Part shown: piece after piece, positions 1 to 9,487 of the stretch
How positions within the stretch are numbered: position 1 is the first letter of the stretch
How the letters are laid out: every line of letters begins with the position of its first letter
NCBI GenBank assembly: GCA_902762615.1
Contig: CACWOX010000003.1
Coordinates: 48,235 to 112,234 of the forward strand
Direction: 5' to 3'
Source: an uncultured Ruminococcus sp.
Lineage (GTDB): Bacteria > Bacillota > Clostridia > Oscillospirales > Acutalibacteraceae
DNA: 64,000 bases
Position numbers and translations under genes: made by a program
The notes under the pieces: generated by a model
The model's database searches: none
What the model saw: the letters and a program-made list of their open reading frames with translations, nothing else
What the model was told of the DNA's origin: nothing

Positions 1-2464
1 GCCACAGATAGTCGGTATTGAGCAAATGCTGAAGCACCAGCAGATATCCGTATTTGTCGGCAGCCTCCTTGGGGAGCGTGCCGCAGAGCGCGGCGTACTG
101 CACCTGCGACGGCGAATACAATCCGGCGCTCTGCTTTGGAGCGAGCGGTACGGAGGCAAATGGAGCCGCCTTGCCCTCTCCCAGCAGCTTAATGAAATCC
201 TCGGTCATGCGCTTAGCCTGCGGCAGGAAGCTCTCTTCACCGATATAGGCGTACTTCCACCCGTTCGGGTCAAAGAGACTGCTTCTGATGCCGTCGAGCG
301 CCTCGACAAGCTCCTGCTTGCGCGAATCGAAATCGCCCAGCAGCCCGCAGAGGAACTGATAGAAGGGATAGCCCCGCAATTCTTCCTTCCACGCATACTT
401 GACGGAATAGGCGCTGAGTCCAATATCCGCAGCAACGGCATTGGAGGATTCCAGCAGGTCGCGCTCATAGCCTGTCTTTAATTGCAGCAGCATGTCGCGT
501 ATATGGTCGGTATCGGAGAAATCTGTCTCCAGAAGTATCTCGCGGTTGATGGCAAAAGCCTTGTCGGCATTGTGGTAGAGGAATTTGGTGCGCCAGCTCA
601 TCACGGGAACGACCGGGTCGTCTGAAACAGGGTCGATCATTTGCAAAACGTGACTGATGCCGCCGGTGCAGCTGTCCATCAGGTCGGATAATTCCGCGTA
701 GCCGTGGGATTGGGTGTCCACCGCGCCGAACAGCTCGGTAAAGATTCTGTAGTAGGGCAGCAGCGATGGATCCAGCCTGCGCAGGTCATAGCGCCAGTCG
801 ATATAGGCGATGGAATTGGTGTCTCTCTCCTGATAAATCAGCTCGCCGCCCTCGATGGCAATGATGCGGGAGGGCTGATAATCCGGGTCGGAGGAAAGGT
901 CGCCGCGTTCCAGCAGGGGAATTCTCGCCGCGTCCTCCGGGGAGTCCTCCGAGCCGCGGTATTCATTGAGCAGGCGGTAATCGCTCACCAGCGCTTTGAA
1001 ATCCTCCTTGGCGGCATTTTCAGCGCATTTCTGGGCAATGAGCTTATCCTCGCGGGCGGTGAATTCGGTGTCGGGATAGAGCGTGACGGTGTTTTTATGC
1101 GTGTTGTGGAGGAAATACGTCTCGATAAAGCGCTCAAAATAATCGGTGTCGGCAAGCTCCTTGAGCCTGTCGATAGCGTCGAACACGGCAAGCTGTTCGA
1201 GGGGATTTTCCTCGTCATAGAGCAGCTTGGGGAGCATTTGCAGCGAGTAGGATATGCCCTTGGTCTTCCATGTGTCGGAGTCCTCCTTCTCGCTGAATTC
1301 GAGAATATTCAGGGTGGCGTTGAGGCGCTCCTTGTCAATGCCGTTTTTGACCACATCGGCAAGCGTGCTCTCGATGACGCGGGTGAATGCCGCCCTGTCC
1401 GACTCACGGCAGCCCGCGCTGACGAAGCCGAACCACGGCACCTTGGGAATTTCGTCCACCATGGAGTAAAAGTCCTCGCCTATCCCCGCCTTCTGCATGG
1501 CGTTCTTGATATAAGCGCCCTGAGAGGTGCAGAGAATTCTGTCCAGCACGCGCAGGGTCACGAGGTTGAGGGGAGTGTGAGGAATGTGCAGGGCGTAATT
1601 CTTGGCAAAATAGAAGCCCTTTTCCAGCTTGGATTCATCGGCAGGATAGGGCGCGGCACACTGACCGTCGAAGCAGTCGGCAGGCATTTCCCCGATGCGG
1701 TAGACCTCGGAACGCCCGTATTTGTCGAGGTATTCGGAGGAGATTCTGTCGAGGGTCTGCTGCTCGTCAATATTGCCGTAGAGGAAAATAAAGCAGTTGG
1801 ATGCGGTGTAATGCCTGTGGTAGAAGTCCACCAGCTCTTCATAAGAGAGGTCGCAGATCGCCAGCGGCAGACCGCCCGATTCGTAGGCATAGGGCGTGCC
1901 TTTGAAGAGCGAGGCGGTAATTGCCTCCTCGAGCAGCGCGTCGGCGGAGCCTTCCACGCCCTTCATCTCATTGAACACCACGCCGTTGAATTCCTTCACA
2001 GCGGTTTCGTCCTCATTGAGGGCGAAGTGCCTGCCCTCCTGCAAAAAGACCTCCTTTTTGTGGGGCATAAGGGGATTGAACGCCGCGTCGAGATATACGT
2101 CGGCAAGGTTTTTGAAATCCTTCTCATTGGCGCTTGCCACGGGATAAACCGTGAAATCGCTGTAGGTCATGGCGTTGAGGAAGGAATACATCGAGCCTTT
2201 CATCAGCTGCACAAAGGGGTCTTTGAGGGGATATTTCTCCGAGCCGCAGAGCACCGAATGTTCGATGATGTGGGGAATGCCCTTGTCATTTTCGGCGGGA
2301 GTGGAGAAGGCGATAGTGATCGACCTGTTGTCGTCGTCGGCAGGCATCACGATCACCCGCGCACCCGTCTTGTTGTGGGTGTAAATTTTCACTTCGCATT
2401 TGAGGTCGCGTATAAAGCCGCTCTGCGAAAGGGTGTAATTGGCATGATTTTCTAAAATACTCAT
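1..2464 (-). CDS. M16C family zinc metalloprotease (presequence protease-like), C-terminus cut by window edge
   Basis: An open frame runs from an ATG at 2464 to the window edge without a stop: about 821 codons of a family usually near 970 residues, so the C-terminus is missing. The inverted zinc motif HIIEH (HxxEH) is at residues 65-69, followed by SVLCGSEKYPLKDP as in PreP/Cym1-type peptidases. A downstream NEMKG stretch supplies the expected third zinc ligand region. The family degrades peptides in a closed chamber; in Firmicutes the protein is cytosolic and its substrates are poorly known. A good Shine-Dalgarno (AAAGGAG) precedes the ATG, and a promoter lies at 2499-2527. Long plus-strand frames here are antisense shadows. 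The family is confident; the substrate is unknown. Confidence 0.93.
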   Translation of the reverse strand, partial: MSILENHANYTLSQSGFIRDLKCEVKIYTHNKTGARVIVMPADDDNRSITIAFSTPAENDKGIPHIIEHSVLCGSEKYPLKDPFVQLMKGSMYSFLNAMTYSDFTVYPVASANEKDFKNLADVYLDAAFNPLMPHKKEVFLQEGRHFALNEDETAVKEFNGVVFNEMKGVEGSADALLEEAITASLFKGTPYAYESGGLPLAICDLSYEELVDFYHRHYTASNCFIFLYGNIDEQQTLDRISSEYLDKYGRSEVYRIGEMPADCFDGQCAAPYPADESKLEKGFYFAKNYALHIPHTPLNLVTLRVLDRILCTSQGAYIKNAMQKAGIGEDFYSMVDEIPKVPWFGFVSAGCRESDRAAFTRVIESTLADVVKNGIDKERLNATLNILEFSEKEDSDTWKTKGISYSLQMLPKLLYDEENPLEQLAVFDAIDRLKELADTDYFERFIETYFLHNTHKNTVTLYPDTEFTAREDKLIAQKCAENAAKEDFKALVSDYRLLNEYRGSEDSPEDAARIPLLERGDLSSDPDYQPSRIIAIEGGELIYQERDTNSIAYIDWRYDLRRLDPSLLPYYRIFTELFGAVDTQSHGYAELSDLMDSCTGGISHVLQMIDPVSDDPVVPVMSWRTKFLYHNADKAFAINREILLETDFSDTDHIRDMLLQLKTGYERDLLESSNAVAADIGLSAYSVKYAWKEELRGYPFYQFLCGLLGDFDSRKQELVEALDGIRSSLFDPNGWKYAYIGEESFLPQAKRMTEDFIKLLGEGKAAPFASVPLAPKQSAGLYSPSQVQYAALCGTLPKEAADKYGYLLVLQHLLNTDYLW

Positions 2465-2498
2465 AACTGAACTCCTTTGAATTGTCTGTTTATAGTAT

Positions 2499-2527
2499 AT
2501 TATACCAATTCATCCCCGATAATTCAA
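2499..2527 (-). promoter_or_regulatory. sigma-A promoter of the M16 protease gene
   Basis: Minus strand: -35 TTGAAT (2522-2527), 17 bp spacer, -10 TATAAT (2499-2504). It lies between the leuB terminator and the protease start, so the protease is its own transcription unit. Confidence 0.7.
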
Positions 2528-2575
2528 CAACAGTATGTTAATATTTACGCCACTGATGCAAAAGACAAAACATAT

Positions 2576-2616
2576 AAAAGCGGCTTCCCGCAAAATCAAA
2601 CGGGGAGCCGCCTTTT
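2576..2616 (-). terminator. Rho-independent terminator after leuB
   Basis: Arms AAAAGCGGCTTCCCG (2576-2590) and CGGGGAGCCGCCTTTT (2601-2616) form a GC-rich hairpin with about 10 bp loop. On the minus strand it is followed by TTTTATATG. It ends the metA-leuB transcript; A/T tails on both sides could make it bidirectional. Confidence 0.85.
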
Positions 2617-2653
2617 CAATTTGGCATGACATGTAAAGTGCAGGTGTCCTCAA

Positions 2654-2700
2654 CTTCACATTTCACATTTCACACTTCACACTTCACACTCAATTCACAT
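2654..2700. repeat. heptad tandem repeat at the leuB 3' end
   Basis: Five contiguous 7 bp units of the form (C/T)TTCACA occupy 2654-2688. A sixth TTCACA (2694-2699) overlaps the leuB stop codon (2695-2697). It belongs to a set of heptad repeats at gene junctions in this window. Confidence 0.85.
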
Positions 2701-3774
2701 CGCCTTGATTTTGGCGCAGACGGCGTCGCCCATTTCGGTGCAGGAGACTTTTTGGAAGCCCTCCACGTAAATGTCGGGAGTGCGAACCTCATTGAGCACA
2801 TCGGCGACAGCCTTCTCTATCATATCGGAGGCTTCGGGCTGACCGAGGGAATATTTGAGCATCATGGCAACCGAAAGAATGGTCGCAAGGGGATTGGCAA
2901 TATTCTGCCCCGCGATGTCGGGCGCGGAGCCGTGAATAGGCTCATAGAGTCCCGAACCTGTCGCGCCGAGTGAAGCCGAAGCCAGCATGCCGATCGAGCC
3001 GGAGATCATGCTTGCCTCGTCCGAGAGAATGTCGCCGAAGATGTTGGAGGTGAGCAGCACGTCAAACTGCGAGGGATTGCGAACCAGCTGCATGGCGCAG
3101 TTGTCCACGTACATATAGCTCAGCTCGACCTCGGGGTATTCCCTGCCGATTCGGGTGACGGTTTCGCGCCACAGACGGCTGCTCTCGAGGACGTTTGCCT
3201 TATCGACGGAGCAGAGCCTTTTGTTTCGCTTCATGGCGAGGTCAAAGCCGATGCGGGCAATTCTCTCGATTTCGGGAACGGAATATTTCTCGGTGTCGTA
3301 TGCCGCCTGCACGCCGTTTTCCTCCAGTCTGCCGCGCTCACCGAAGTAAATGCCGCCCGTCAGCTCACGCACGACCATGATGTCCAGCGAACCGCCGATG
3401 ATGTCGGCACGCAGCGGAGAGGCCTCGCGCAGAGGCTCGAATATTCTTGCGGGACGCAGGTTGGCAAAGAGTCCCAGTGCGGCGCGGATGCCGAGCAGTC
3501 CCTTTTCGGGGCGCTGACTTCCGGGAAGGGTGTCCCACTTGGGACCGCCCACCGCGCCCAGCAGTGTAGAATCGGCTGCCTTGCACTTGGCGACCGTCTC
3601 GTCCGGCAGCGGAACGCCTGTCGCGTCAATGGCGCAGCCGCCCAGCAGCGCCTCGTCGTATTCCACCGTGAAGCCGCATTTTTCGGCGGTCACATTGAGT
3701 ACCTTGATGGCTTCGTCCACGATTTCGGGTCCTATGCCGTCGCCCTTGAGCACGGCAATTTTGTAATTCTTCAT
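2695..3774 (-). CDS. leuB: 3-isopropylmalate dehydrogenase
   Basis: Oxidatively decarboxylates 3-isopropylmalate to 2-oxoisocaproate with NAD in leucine biosynthesis. The 359-residue length is normal. The N-terminal [13 protein letters not shown], the central [20 protein letters not shown] and the [21 protein letters not shown] block are diagnostic of the isocitrate/isopropylmalate dehydrogenase fold and of LeuB within it. The start at 3774 is chosen because AAAGGA lies 9 nt upstream; an ATG three codons earlier lacks this spacing. It follows metA by 32 bp, probably as an operon, and is followed by a strong terminator. No leuA, leuC or leuD is nearby, so the rest of the pathway is elsewhere. 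Confidence 0.96.
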   Translation of the reverse strand: MKNYKIAVLKGDGIGPEIVDEAIKVLNVTAEKCGFTVEYDEALLGGCAIDATGVPLPDETVAKCKAADSTLLGAVGGPKWDTLPGSQRPEKGLLGIRAALGLFANLRPARIFEPLREASPLRADIIGGSLDIMVVRELTGGIYFGERGRLEENGVQAAYDTEKYSVPEIERIARIGFDLAMKRNKRLCSVDKANVLESSRLWRETVTRIGREYPEVELSYMYVDNCAMQLVRNPSQFDVLLTSNIFGDILSDEASMISGSIGMLASASLGATGSGLYEPIHGSAPDIAGQNIANPLATILSVAMMLKYSLGQPEASDMIEKAVADVLNEVRTPDIYVEGFQKVSCTEMGDAVCAKIKAM

Positions 3775-3806
3775 GTGAATCATTCCTTTGTTTTTATTAT
3801 TATTAT

Positions 3807-4736
3807 TTACAGATCAATCTCGCTGAGATCGGAGAGGTTGTAAGGAGTCTGCTGATAGACGTAGTAATTCAGCCAGTTGCCGAACAGCAGATTGGCGTGC
3901 GCCCGCCATGAGTGATTCGGCACGGCGCATACGTCGTCATTCGGGAAATAATTGCAGGGAATCTCGGGGTTGAGTCCGCGGTTGACGTCGCGGAAGTATT
4001 CATTGGCAAGCGTCTGACGGTCGTATTCCAGATGCCCGAAGGAGAAAAACTGCCTCCCGTTCTTGTGTCCCACAAGCGACACGCCCGCGTCCTTCGACGT
4101 GGAGAGAATGATCAGTTCCTCGCGGCTGTCTATGTCGTCGCGCGAGACCTCGGTGTTGCGGGAATGCGGTCCCCAGTAGAAGTCGTTGAAGCCCCGCACC
4201 AGCGGATGCAGCGGAGCCGTGACCCTGTGGCGGTAAACGCCTGATAGCTTTTGCGGCAGCGTGCTCTTGTCTATGTCGAAATGGTAGTACATTCCCGCCT
4301 GTGCGCCCCAGCAGATGTGCATGGTGGAGTACACATTGCGCTTGCTCCAGTCCATGATCTCGCAAAGCTCCTCCCAGTAATCCACCTCTTCAAAGGGCAG
4401 CTTTTCCACCGGAGCGCCCGTGATGATCATGCCGTCGTAGCGGTTGTCCCGCACGTCGTCAAAGGTCTTGTAGAAGTCGAGCAGATGACGTGTCGGCGTG
4501 TTCTTCGCCTCGTGTGAAGCGGTCTGGAGGAGGTCTACCTCCACCTGAAGCGGCGAATTGCTCAGCAGGCGCAGGAACTGCGTTTCAGTCTCGATTTTGG
4601 TTGGCATTAGGTTGAGCAGAATGATCTTCAGCGGTCGGATATCCTGCATGGTCGCCCGCTGTTCGGTCATGATAAAGATATTCTCGTTCTCGAGAATCTT
4701 CTTGGCAGGCAGTTCGTTGATGATTTTGATAGGCAT
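3807..4736 (-). CDS. metA: homoserine O-acetyltransferase of the MetA (HTS) family
   Basis: Activates homoserine for methionine synthesis. The protein (309 aa) has the MetA layout: catalytic cysteine C142 in HICWGAQAG, and H235/E237 in FGHLEYD. Position 111 is glutamate ([10 protein letters not shown]). In this family Glu111 marks acetyl-CoA users and Gly marks succinyl-CoA users, so the annotation should be O-acetyl- rather than O-succinyltransferase despite the gene name. The donor choice is inferred from family knowledge plus this residue. The gene is followed by leuB and preceded by a 14 bp tandem repeat. No SAM riboswitch signature was found upstream. Confidence 0.94.
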   Translation of the reverse strand: MPIKIINELPAKKILENENIFIMTEQRATMQDIRPLKIILLNLMPTKIETETQFLRLLSNSPLQVEVDLLQTASHEAKNTPTRHLLDFYKTFDDVRDNRYDGMIITGAPVEKLPFEEVDYWEELCEIMDWSKRNVYSTMHICWGAQAGMYYHFDIDKSTLPQKLSGVYRHRVTAPLHPLVRGFNDFYWGPHSRNTEVSRDDIDSREELIILSTSKDAGVSLVGHKNGRQFFSFGHLEYDRQTLANEYFRDVNRGLNPEIPCNYFPNDDVCAVPNHSWRAHANLLFGNWLNYYVYQQTPYNLSDLSEIDL

Positions 4737-4763
4737 AGGCTGTCACTTCCGATTTGTTGCTTG

Positions 4764-4819
4764 TTGGTTGATGCTGGTTGGTTGATGCTGGTTGCTGATT
4801 GCTGGTTGATTAATGCTTA
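4764..4819. repeat. four tandem 14 bp repeats upstream of metA
   Basis: TTGGTTGATGCTGG occurs exactly twice (4764-4777, 4778-4791), followed by two diverged units (4792-4805, 4806-4819). The period is two heptads, matching the 7 bp period of other junction repeats in this window. Confidence 0.85.
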
Positions 4820-4883
4820 ATGCACAAAACGCTCTGACTCTTTGACAGATGATTGAGACACATGAAAAGCCGGGCGCTTTGGC

Positions 4884-5170
4884 AATTCTTGATATACCCG
4901 AGATTTTTCTCCACTCGGGGCAAGGGAATTCTTGATATACCCAAGCTTATTCTTTACTCGGGGCAAGGCTTATCTTGATGGTGCACTATATTTGTATTCG
5001 CCCAAGCCCGTTTTACGTCTCGGCGCGTCTCGCTCGGTCGGCTTTAAAAAGCCTCCCTCGTGGTGGCTCTGCCCCCACCGCCCCCGCAAGGGCGCTGCCC
5101 TTGACCTGCCAGGAGGAACAAGTTCCCCCTGGACTCCCACGCTCGCATTCGCTCGCTAATCAGCTTCGCT
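4884..5170 (+). repeat. interspersed palindrome-rich repeat element, copy 1
   Basis: This fills the metA-debranching enzyme gap. It shares a 37 bp identical core (5024-5060) with copies at 21.4 and 50.5 kb. It holds hairpins GGCTTTAAAAAGCC (5040-5053) and CAAGGGC/GCCCTTG, plus a G-rich/C-rich pair around GGCTCTGCCCCC. Its head is duplicated with a 43 bp period: AATTCTTGATATACCC at 4884 and 4927, ACTCGGGGCAAGG at 4913 and 4956. No convincing coding frame. Confidence 0.85.
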
Positions 5171-5200
5171 ATTCTTTATTTTTTTTCCTTTTTTTCTTTT

Positions 5201-7249
5201 TTATTCTACTTCTTTTGGGCTGCGCTTCAGATACGGCAAAACGTCCTCGGTGTAGGCGCGAAGAAGCTCGCCGATACTCCACGCCTGCGTAAAGCACCCG
5301 CGCGATGTGCAGGTGAAATCGCCGTCGAATATCTCCGCCACACCGTTGATGCAGCCGTCGTTCATGTGGTCGAGGAAGCGTGAGCAGATCTCCTTGCAGC
5401 GTCTGACAGCGTAGGGCGAATGGTCATGCACCTTGCAGAATGCCGAAATGTAGCCGCCCATCAGGTATGCCCAGCTGGTACCCATGTGATAGGCTGCGTC
5501 GCGGTCGATCAGCCTGCCGATGTAAGCCCCCTTGTATTCGGGATCGGTGTAGGAGAGTGAGCGCAGACCGTAGACCGTCAGCAGATGACGGCTCACACAG
5601 TCCACAATCGCCAGCTCCTTGTGCCTGTCGAGCATGGTGTAGGGCAGCGACACGGCGTAGATCTGATTGGGACGGATTCTGTCCTCGCAGGGGTCGGCGA
5701 CGTCATAGAGATAGCCGCCCCGCTCATTCCAGAATTTGCGCACAAAGGAAGCCTTGACGCGTTCGGCAAGCTCGGTGTAGTGGGAACCGTCGCGGTCGAA
5801 TTTGTCGCAGAGCATTTCCATGACCTTGAGCGCGTTGTACCAGAGGGCGTTGATCTCCACCGGCTTGCCGTGACGCGGAGTCACAACCAAGTCGCCCACA
5901 CGCACGTCCATCCATGTGATCTGATCCTTCTCGCTGCCGCCGTAAACCAGCCCGTCGGCGTCCATGCCGATGGAGAAATCCGTGCCGTTTTCATAGGCGT
6001 AAATGATCTTTTTGAGCACAGGGAAGATCTCGTCCCTGATGAAGTTGAAATTTTCCTCCTTGCCGGTGTAATGCAGGTAGCGTTCCACGGCGTAGAAGTA
6101 CCAGAGGGAGCCGTCCATTGTGTTGTACATCGGCTCGTCGCCGGCGGAATTCGGGAACACATTGGGGATAAGCCCGTTCTTTTCGTACATCGCAAAGGAT
6201 TTGAGTATCTTCTCGCAGTCCTCGAAGCGGCGGGTGCAGAGCGTCAGACCTGTCAGGGCGATCATGGTGTCCCTGCCCCAGTCGGCAAACCACGGATATC
6301 CCGCCATGATGGTTTTAAGCCCTGTGGAGGCACGGTCGACGATGAACGCATCGGCAGCCCATGTGAAGTGCGCCGAGAAGATATCCCTTGCGGGATTGCG
6401 TCTGATAAGACCGTACATGCGGTCGGTATAAGCCTTGACGATATCAAAGCCGTTTTTGGCGGTGATGTCCTCGTCCTCGGTGGAGCAGATGACAAAGAAT
6501 TTTCTGGTCTCGCCGGGATACACCTTGACAACCGCGTCATAAGGCGTGTATTGTGAATCAAGCCCGCGGAATCCGGTTCTCGCGTCGATGGCGAGCAGCT
6601 GGTTTTCCTCGGCAACGAAGGTGGGAGCCGCCATGCTGGTGGGCATGGTCGAACGGTCGAAGTATTCGCCCTCGCTGATGAAGAATTTCGCGTTGAAGCT
6701 GCTGTCGTCGCTTCGGCTGACAAGCATCGTCCTGCCGAACACCGACGAGTTGAATTTGTCGATATCCGCGGGGGAATTGACCCTGTCGATGGGTCGCATG
6801 GCAAAGAGCGGCGTCAGATGAACGGTGACCGGCTGCGTCGCTCCCGTGACGGTGTAGCAGACCGCGACGGTGTTCTTTCCGTGCTCCATGGCAATGGTCT
6901 TTTCGATGGAGATTTCGTCGGTCTGGTAGCAGTAGGTCGGCACGACGTCCATGCGGAACTGCTCGAGGTACCTGAAGCCGTCGGCGGTGTCGCCGCTGTA
7001 CTGCTGACACGCGAGGTCAAAGCTGCGTCTGCCGCAGGTAATTTTCTCCTGTATCTTGGAGAGGACGTTGACTCTGTCCACGGGCGGGCGGAGCGACGCG
7101 ACCAGATAGCCTGTGTGAATCCTCGCGGTGTCGCCTGTGACGGTGCAGGAGGAAAAGCCGCCCAGTCCGTTGGTGAGAATCCATTCCTTCTCATAACCCT
7201 GCTCGAACGTGCGCCAGTGGCTTCTGCCGAATGTGTATTTTGTGTGCAT
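5201..7249 (-). CDS. amylo-alpha-1,6-glucosidase (glycogen debranching enzyme, GH133-like)
   Basis: Hydrolyses alpha-1,6 branch stubs in glycogen or maltodextrins in the cytoplasm. The 682-residue protein has an N-terminal beta-sandwich domain beginning around NGLGGFSSCTVTGD (the prokaryotic GDE N-terminal signature) and a C-terminal (alpha/alpha)6 barrel with the hallmark GYPWFADWGRDTMIALTGL, then AYHMGTSWAYLMGG near the end. Length and domain order are normal for bacterial single-activity debranching enzymes. It stands alone between a repeat element on its 3' side and the LTA-synthase-like pair on its 5' side. No other glycogen genes are in the window. Confidence 0.92.
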   Translation of the reverse strand: MHTKYTFGRSHWRTFEQGYEKEWILTNGLGGFSSCTVTGDTARIHTGYLVASLRPPVDRVNVLSKIQEKITCGRRSFDLACQQYSGDTADGFRYLEQFRMDVVPTYCYQTDEISIEKTIAMEHGKNTVAVCYTVTGATQPVTVHLTPLFAMRPIDRVNSPADIDKFNSSVFGRTMLVSRSDDSSFNAKFFISEGEYFDRSTMPTSMAAPTFVAEENQLLAIDARTGFRGLDSQYTPYDAVVKVYPGETRKFFVICSTEDEDITAKNGFDIVKAYTDRMYGLIRRNPARDIFSAHFTWAADAFIVDRASTGLKTIMAGYPWFADWGRDTMIALTGLTLCTRRFEDCEKILKSFAMYEKNGLIPNVFPNSAGDEPMYNTMDGSLWYFYAVERYLHYTGKEENFNFIRDEIFPVLKKIIYAYENGTDFSIGMDADGLVYGGSEKDQITWMDVRVGDLVVTPRHGKPVEINALWYNALKVMEMLCDKFDRDGSHYTELAERVKASFVRKFWNERGGYLYDVADPCEDRIRPNQIYAVSLPYTMLDRHKELAIVDCVSRHLLTVYGLRSLSYTDPEYKGAYIGRLIDRDAAYHMGTSWAYLMGGYISAFCKVHDHSPYAVRRCKEICSRFLDHMNDGCINGVAEIFDGDFTCTSRGCFTQAWSIGELLRAYTEDVLPYLKRSPKEVE

Positions 7250-7304
7250 GATTGATTTACCGTCCTTGTGATTTTTATTGATGATGGAATTGACTTATGT
7301 AAAC

Positions 7305-9446
7305 TTACGATTTCTTGGCGGCTGCGGTCTGTCCGTCGTTCTTGGCGGCGTCGTCCGTGCTATTGGTGGTTGCGGATGTATCGTCCTTGACGATGAATTT
7401 GAAGATGTGGTTGTAATAATCCCTGTCGAGTATCTGCTTGGAATAGGTGGTCTTGGCACGGACAATCTTGTTCATGCTGCTCACATAATTGTCTCTTTCT
7501 TCATCGGAAAGCGTGCAATTGGCATTCGGCGTGAATCGCTTGGTCGAACCGTTGTATTCGCCCTGTGTGCTGATCCACGACCAGCCGTTGACCTTCAGCA
7601 GAGCGAAGTGATCTCCCTCCGCCATGATGTCGCTGCCCGTGAGCAGTCTGGAATCGTATTCGAGACCGAAGAGATTGGAGAGGGTGGGCAGTATGTCGAT
7701 GGTGGAACAGGGCTTATCCACCAAGACCGGCTCTTTCATGGAGGCGCTCCACAGAATGAAGCCGTTGCGGTAGAGGTCAAAATTGTTGCGTATGTCGTTC
7801 TGGGATATGCCGTAAAGGGAAGCCAGATCCGCGTCGCTGAGCGCATAGGGATAATGGTCGGCAGCCATGGCAAAGACCGTGTCCTCCAGCTCTCCGGCTT
7901 CGTCCAGCGCGTCCACAAGCGCCTTGAGCATCAGCTCGACCTCATACTGACAGGCGTTGAAGGCGCGCACGCCCTCCGACTTGCCGTTCAGGTAGGCGGG
8001 GAGATCGCCCTTGTGCCGTGTGGACATGGAATTGCCGCTGAAGGTGTAATTCGCGTGACCGCTTACGCTCATATAATATGCGTGGAACGGCACATCAAGA
8101 CCTATGTAATCCTTCACGGTCACCTCCGCCATTTCCTTGTCGGAACGCGGCCAGCTGTTGGTTTTCAGGGTCAGACCGTTGCCGATCGCCTTCCACTTGT
8201 AGCCGAAATTGGGATGGGATTTGTTGCGGCCGTAATAGGTGTAGGAATTGTTGTGGTAGGCAAGCGTCTTGTAGCCGATTTTTTTGAACTGATTGCCCAG
8301 CACCAGCGGCTGATAGGTCGAACCGCTTACCTTGAGGCAGTTGGCTGTGGTGTAGAAATTGCCCGTCATGTTGGAGTATTCGCCGGTTGCAGTGCTTCCT
8401 CCCCATACGGAATTGTAGAAATTTTTAAACACGAAGCCCTCGGTCGACATCTTGTAGAGCGTGGGTGTGAATTCGGGGTCGATGATCTTGTCGGAGAAGC
8501 CCTCGAGCGTGATGAATATGAGGTTCTTGCCCTTGAACATACCGGTGTACTTGTTCTGCTGTGTGGGCTGCACCGATTGGAAATACTTGTCCATATTTTT
8601 GAGCTGGGTGGACTTGGCGGACTTGGCAGCCTTGTCAAAGTCAATGTTCATCACATTGTAACCGTACTCAATGGTCTCTTCGCCCTTACTGTCGTCGTCT
8701 TTACCGTCGTCAGGCAGTGAAGGGTCAATAACGCCCTCCGAATCAAATTCCTCCACAGGCGCGCCGAAAATGAGCTGCTTGATGTCGATGCGCGTGGTGT
8801 TGAATATTCCGTAATACCGGAAGCTGGTGTCCAGATCGTTTTGCAGATAGGTGTAGTAGTAGTAGGGCGTGTAATCATCCGTATCGTTCTTGGAGCTTCT
8901 GATCGACACAAGAATGGGAAAATACATGACAATAAACGCCAAAAAGCATATCGCGGAATATGTCACATTTTTCTCCGATTCGTCGGGAACCAGATATCTG
9001 CCGCCGACGCACATCAGCACAAGCGGCACAAAGAAGGCGACGATCACGGGCAGCACCCTCACCATCGCGACAATTGCCTCGCGCCAGAACTGCGTCACGT
9101 CCTTTGCCTGACCCAGCGTCTGCCACGAAAAGAAGGTGTGGAAATTGCCGTAATAGCTGACATGGAAGGAGAACCACACTGCCAGCACTGCCAGCACCGC
9201 CTTAAAGAATATCCTGCGCACCTTTCCCGGGAGAAGCGAAGCCACAAGGCTGAGAAGGAAACCCATTGCCAGCGATAAAAACAGCATGTATTTGTATTTG
9301 TCGTCAAAGACGCCGCCGAATATATTCCCCTTTGCCAGCATTTCCATGTACACCAGCGTCAGCGGCAGATACAGAATGCCGACAACATCCTTAAAATACG
9401 TGTTTCTGTCAATCGCGTCGATTAAATGATAGATTTTCTCGTTCAA
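7305..9446 (-). CDS. LTA synthase-like membrane phosphoglycerol/phosphoethanolamine transferase (paralogue 1)
   Basis: About four or five N-terminal transmembrane segments (residues ~15-190) precede an extracellular sulfatase-fold domain. This carries the metal ligand motif ITLEGF, the GGSTATGEY nucleophile-threonine region and an AADHYPY metal site. The family adds polar head groups to teichoic acids or glycolipids. I place the start at a TTG (9446): AGGAGG lies about 10 nt upstream, and from there the protein aligns residue for residue with the paralogue's start. The ATG at 9488, overlapping the paralogue's stop, has no such site. The C-terminal tail is lysine/aspartate-rich. Whether it makes true lipoteichoic acid is not decided by sequence. 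Confidence 0.87.
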   Translation of the reverse strand: MNEKIYHLIDAIDRNTYFKDVVGILYLPLTLVYMEMLAKGNIFGGVFDDKYKYMLFLSLAMGFLLSLVASLLPGKVRRIFFKAVLAVLAVWFSFHVSYYGNFHTFFSWQTLGQAKDVTQFWREAIVAMVRVLPVIVAFFVPLVLMCVGGRYLVPDESEKNVTYSAICFLAFIVMYFPILVSIRSSKNDTDDYTPYYYYTYLQNDLDTSFRYYGIFNTTRIDIKQLIFGAPVEEFDSEGVIDPSLPDDGKDDDSKGEETIEYGYNVMNIDFDKAAKSAKSTQLKNMDKYFQSVQPTQQNKYTGMFKGKNLIFITLEGFSDKIIDPEFTPTLYKMSTEGFVFKNFYNSVWGGSTATGEYSNMTGNFYTTANCLKVSGSTYQPLVLGNQFKKIGYKTLAYHNNSYTYYGRNKSHPNFGYKWKAIGNGLTLKTNSWPRSDKEMAEVTVKDYIGLDVPFHAYYMSVSGHANYTFSGNSMSTRHKGDLPAYLNGKSEGVRAFNACQYEVELMLKALVDALDEAGELEDTVFAMAADHYPYALSDADLASLYGISQNDIRNNFDLYRNGFILWSASMKEPVLVDKPCSTIDILPTLSNLFGLEYDSRLLTGSDIMAEGDHFALLKVNGWSWISTQGEYNGSTKRFTPNANCTLSDEERDNYVSSMNKIVRAKTTYSKQILDRDYYNHIFKFIVKDDTSATTNSTDDAAKNDGQTAAAKKS

Positions 9447-9487
9447 AATATTCAAACCTCCTGCGTTGATTATGTGAAGCTGTATCA

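Noticed and set aside
704..2455. 583-codon open frame on the plus strand
   Set aside because: Antisense to the M16 protease, whose motifs (HIIEH) and RBS are clear; the plus frame has no recognisable domain and no RBS.
4932..5292. Open frames across the repeat element (and equivalent ones at 21.4 and 50.5 kb)
   Set aside because: The translated reading is shared only because the DNA repeats; frames shift between copies and start sites are not conserved.
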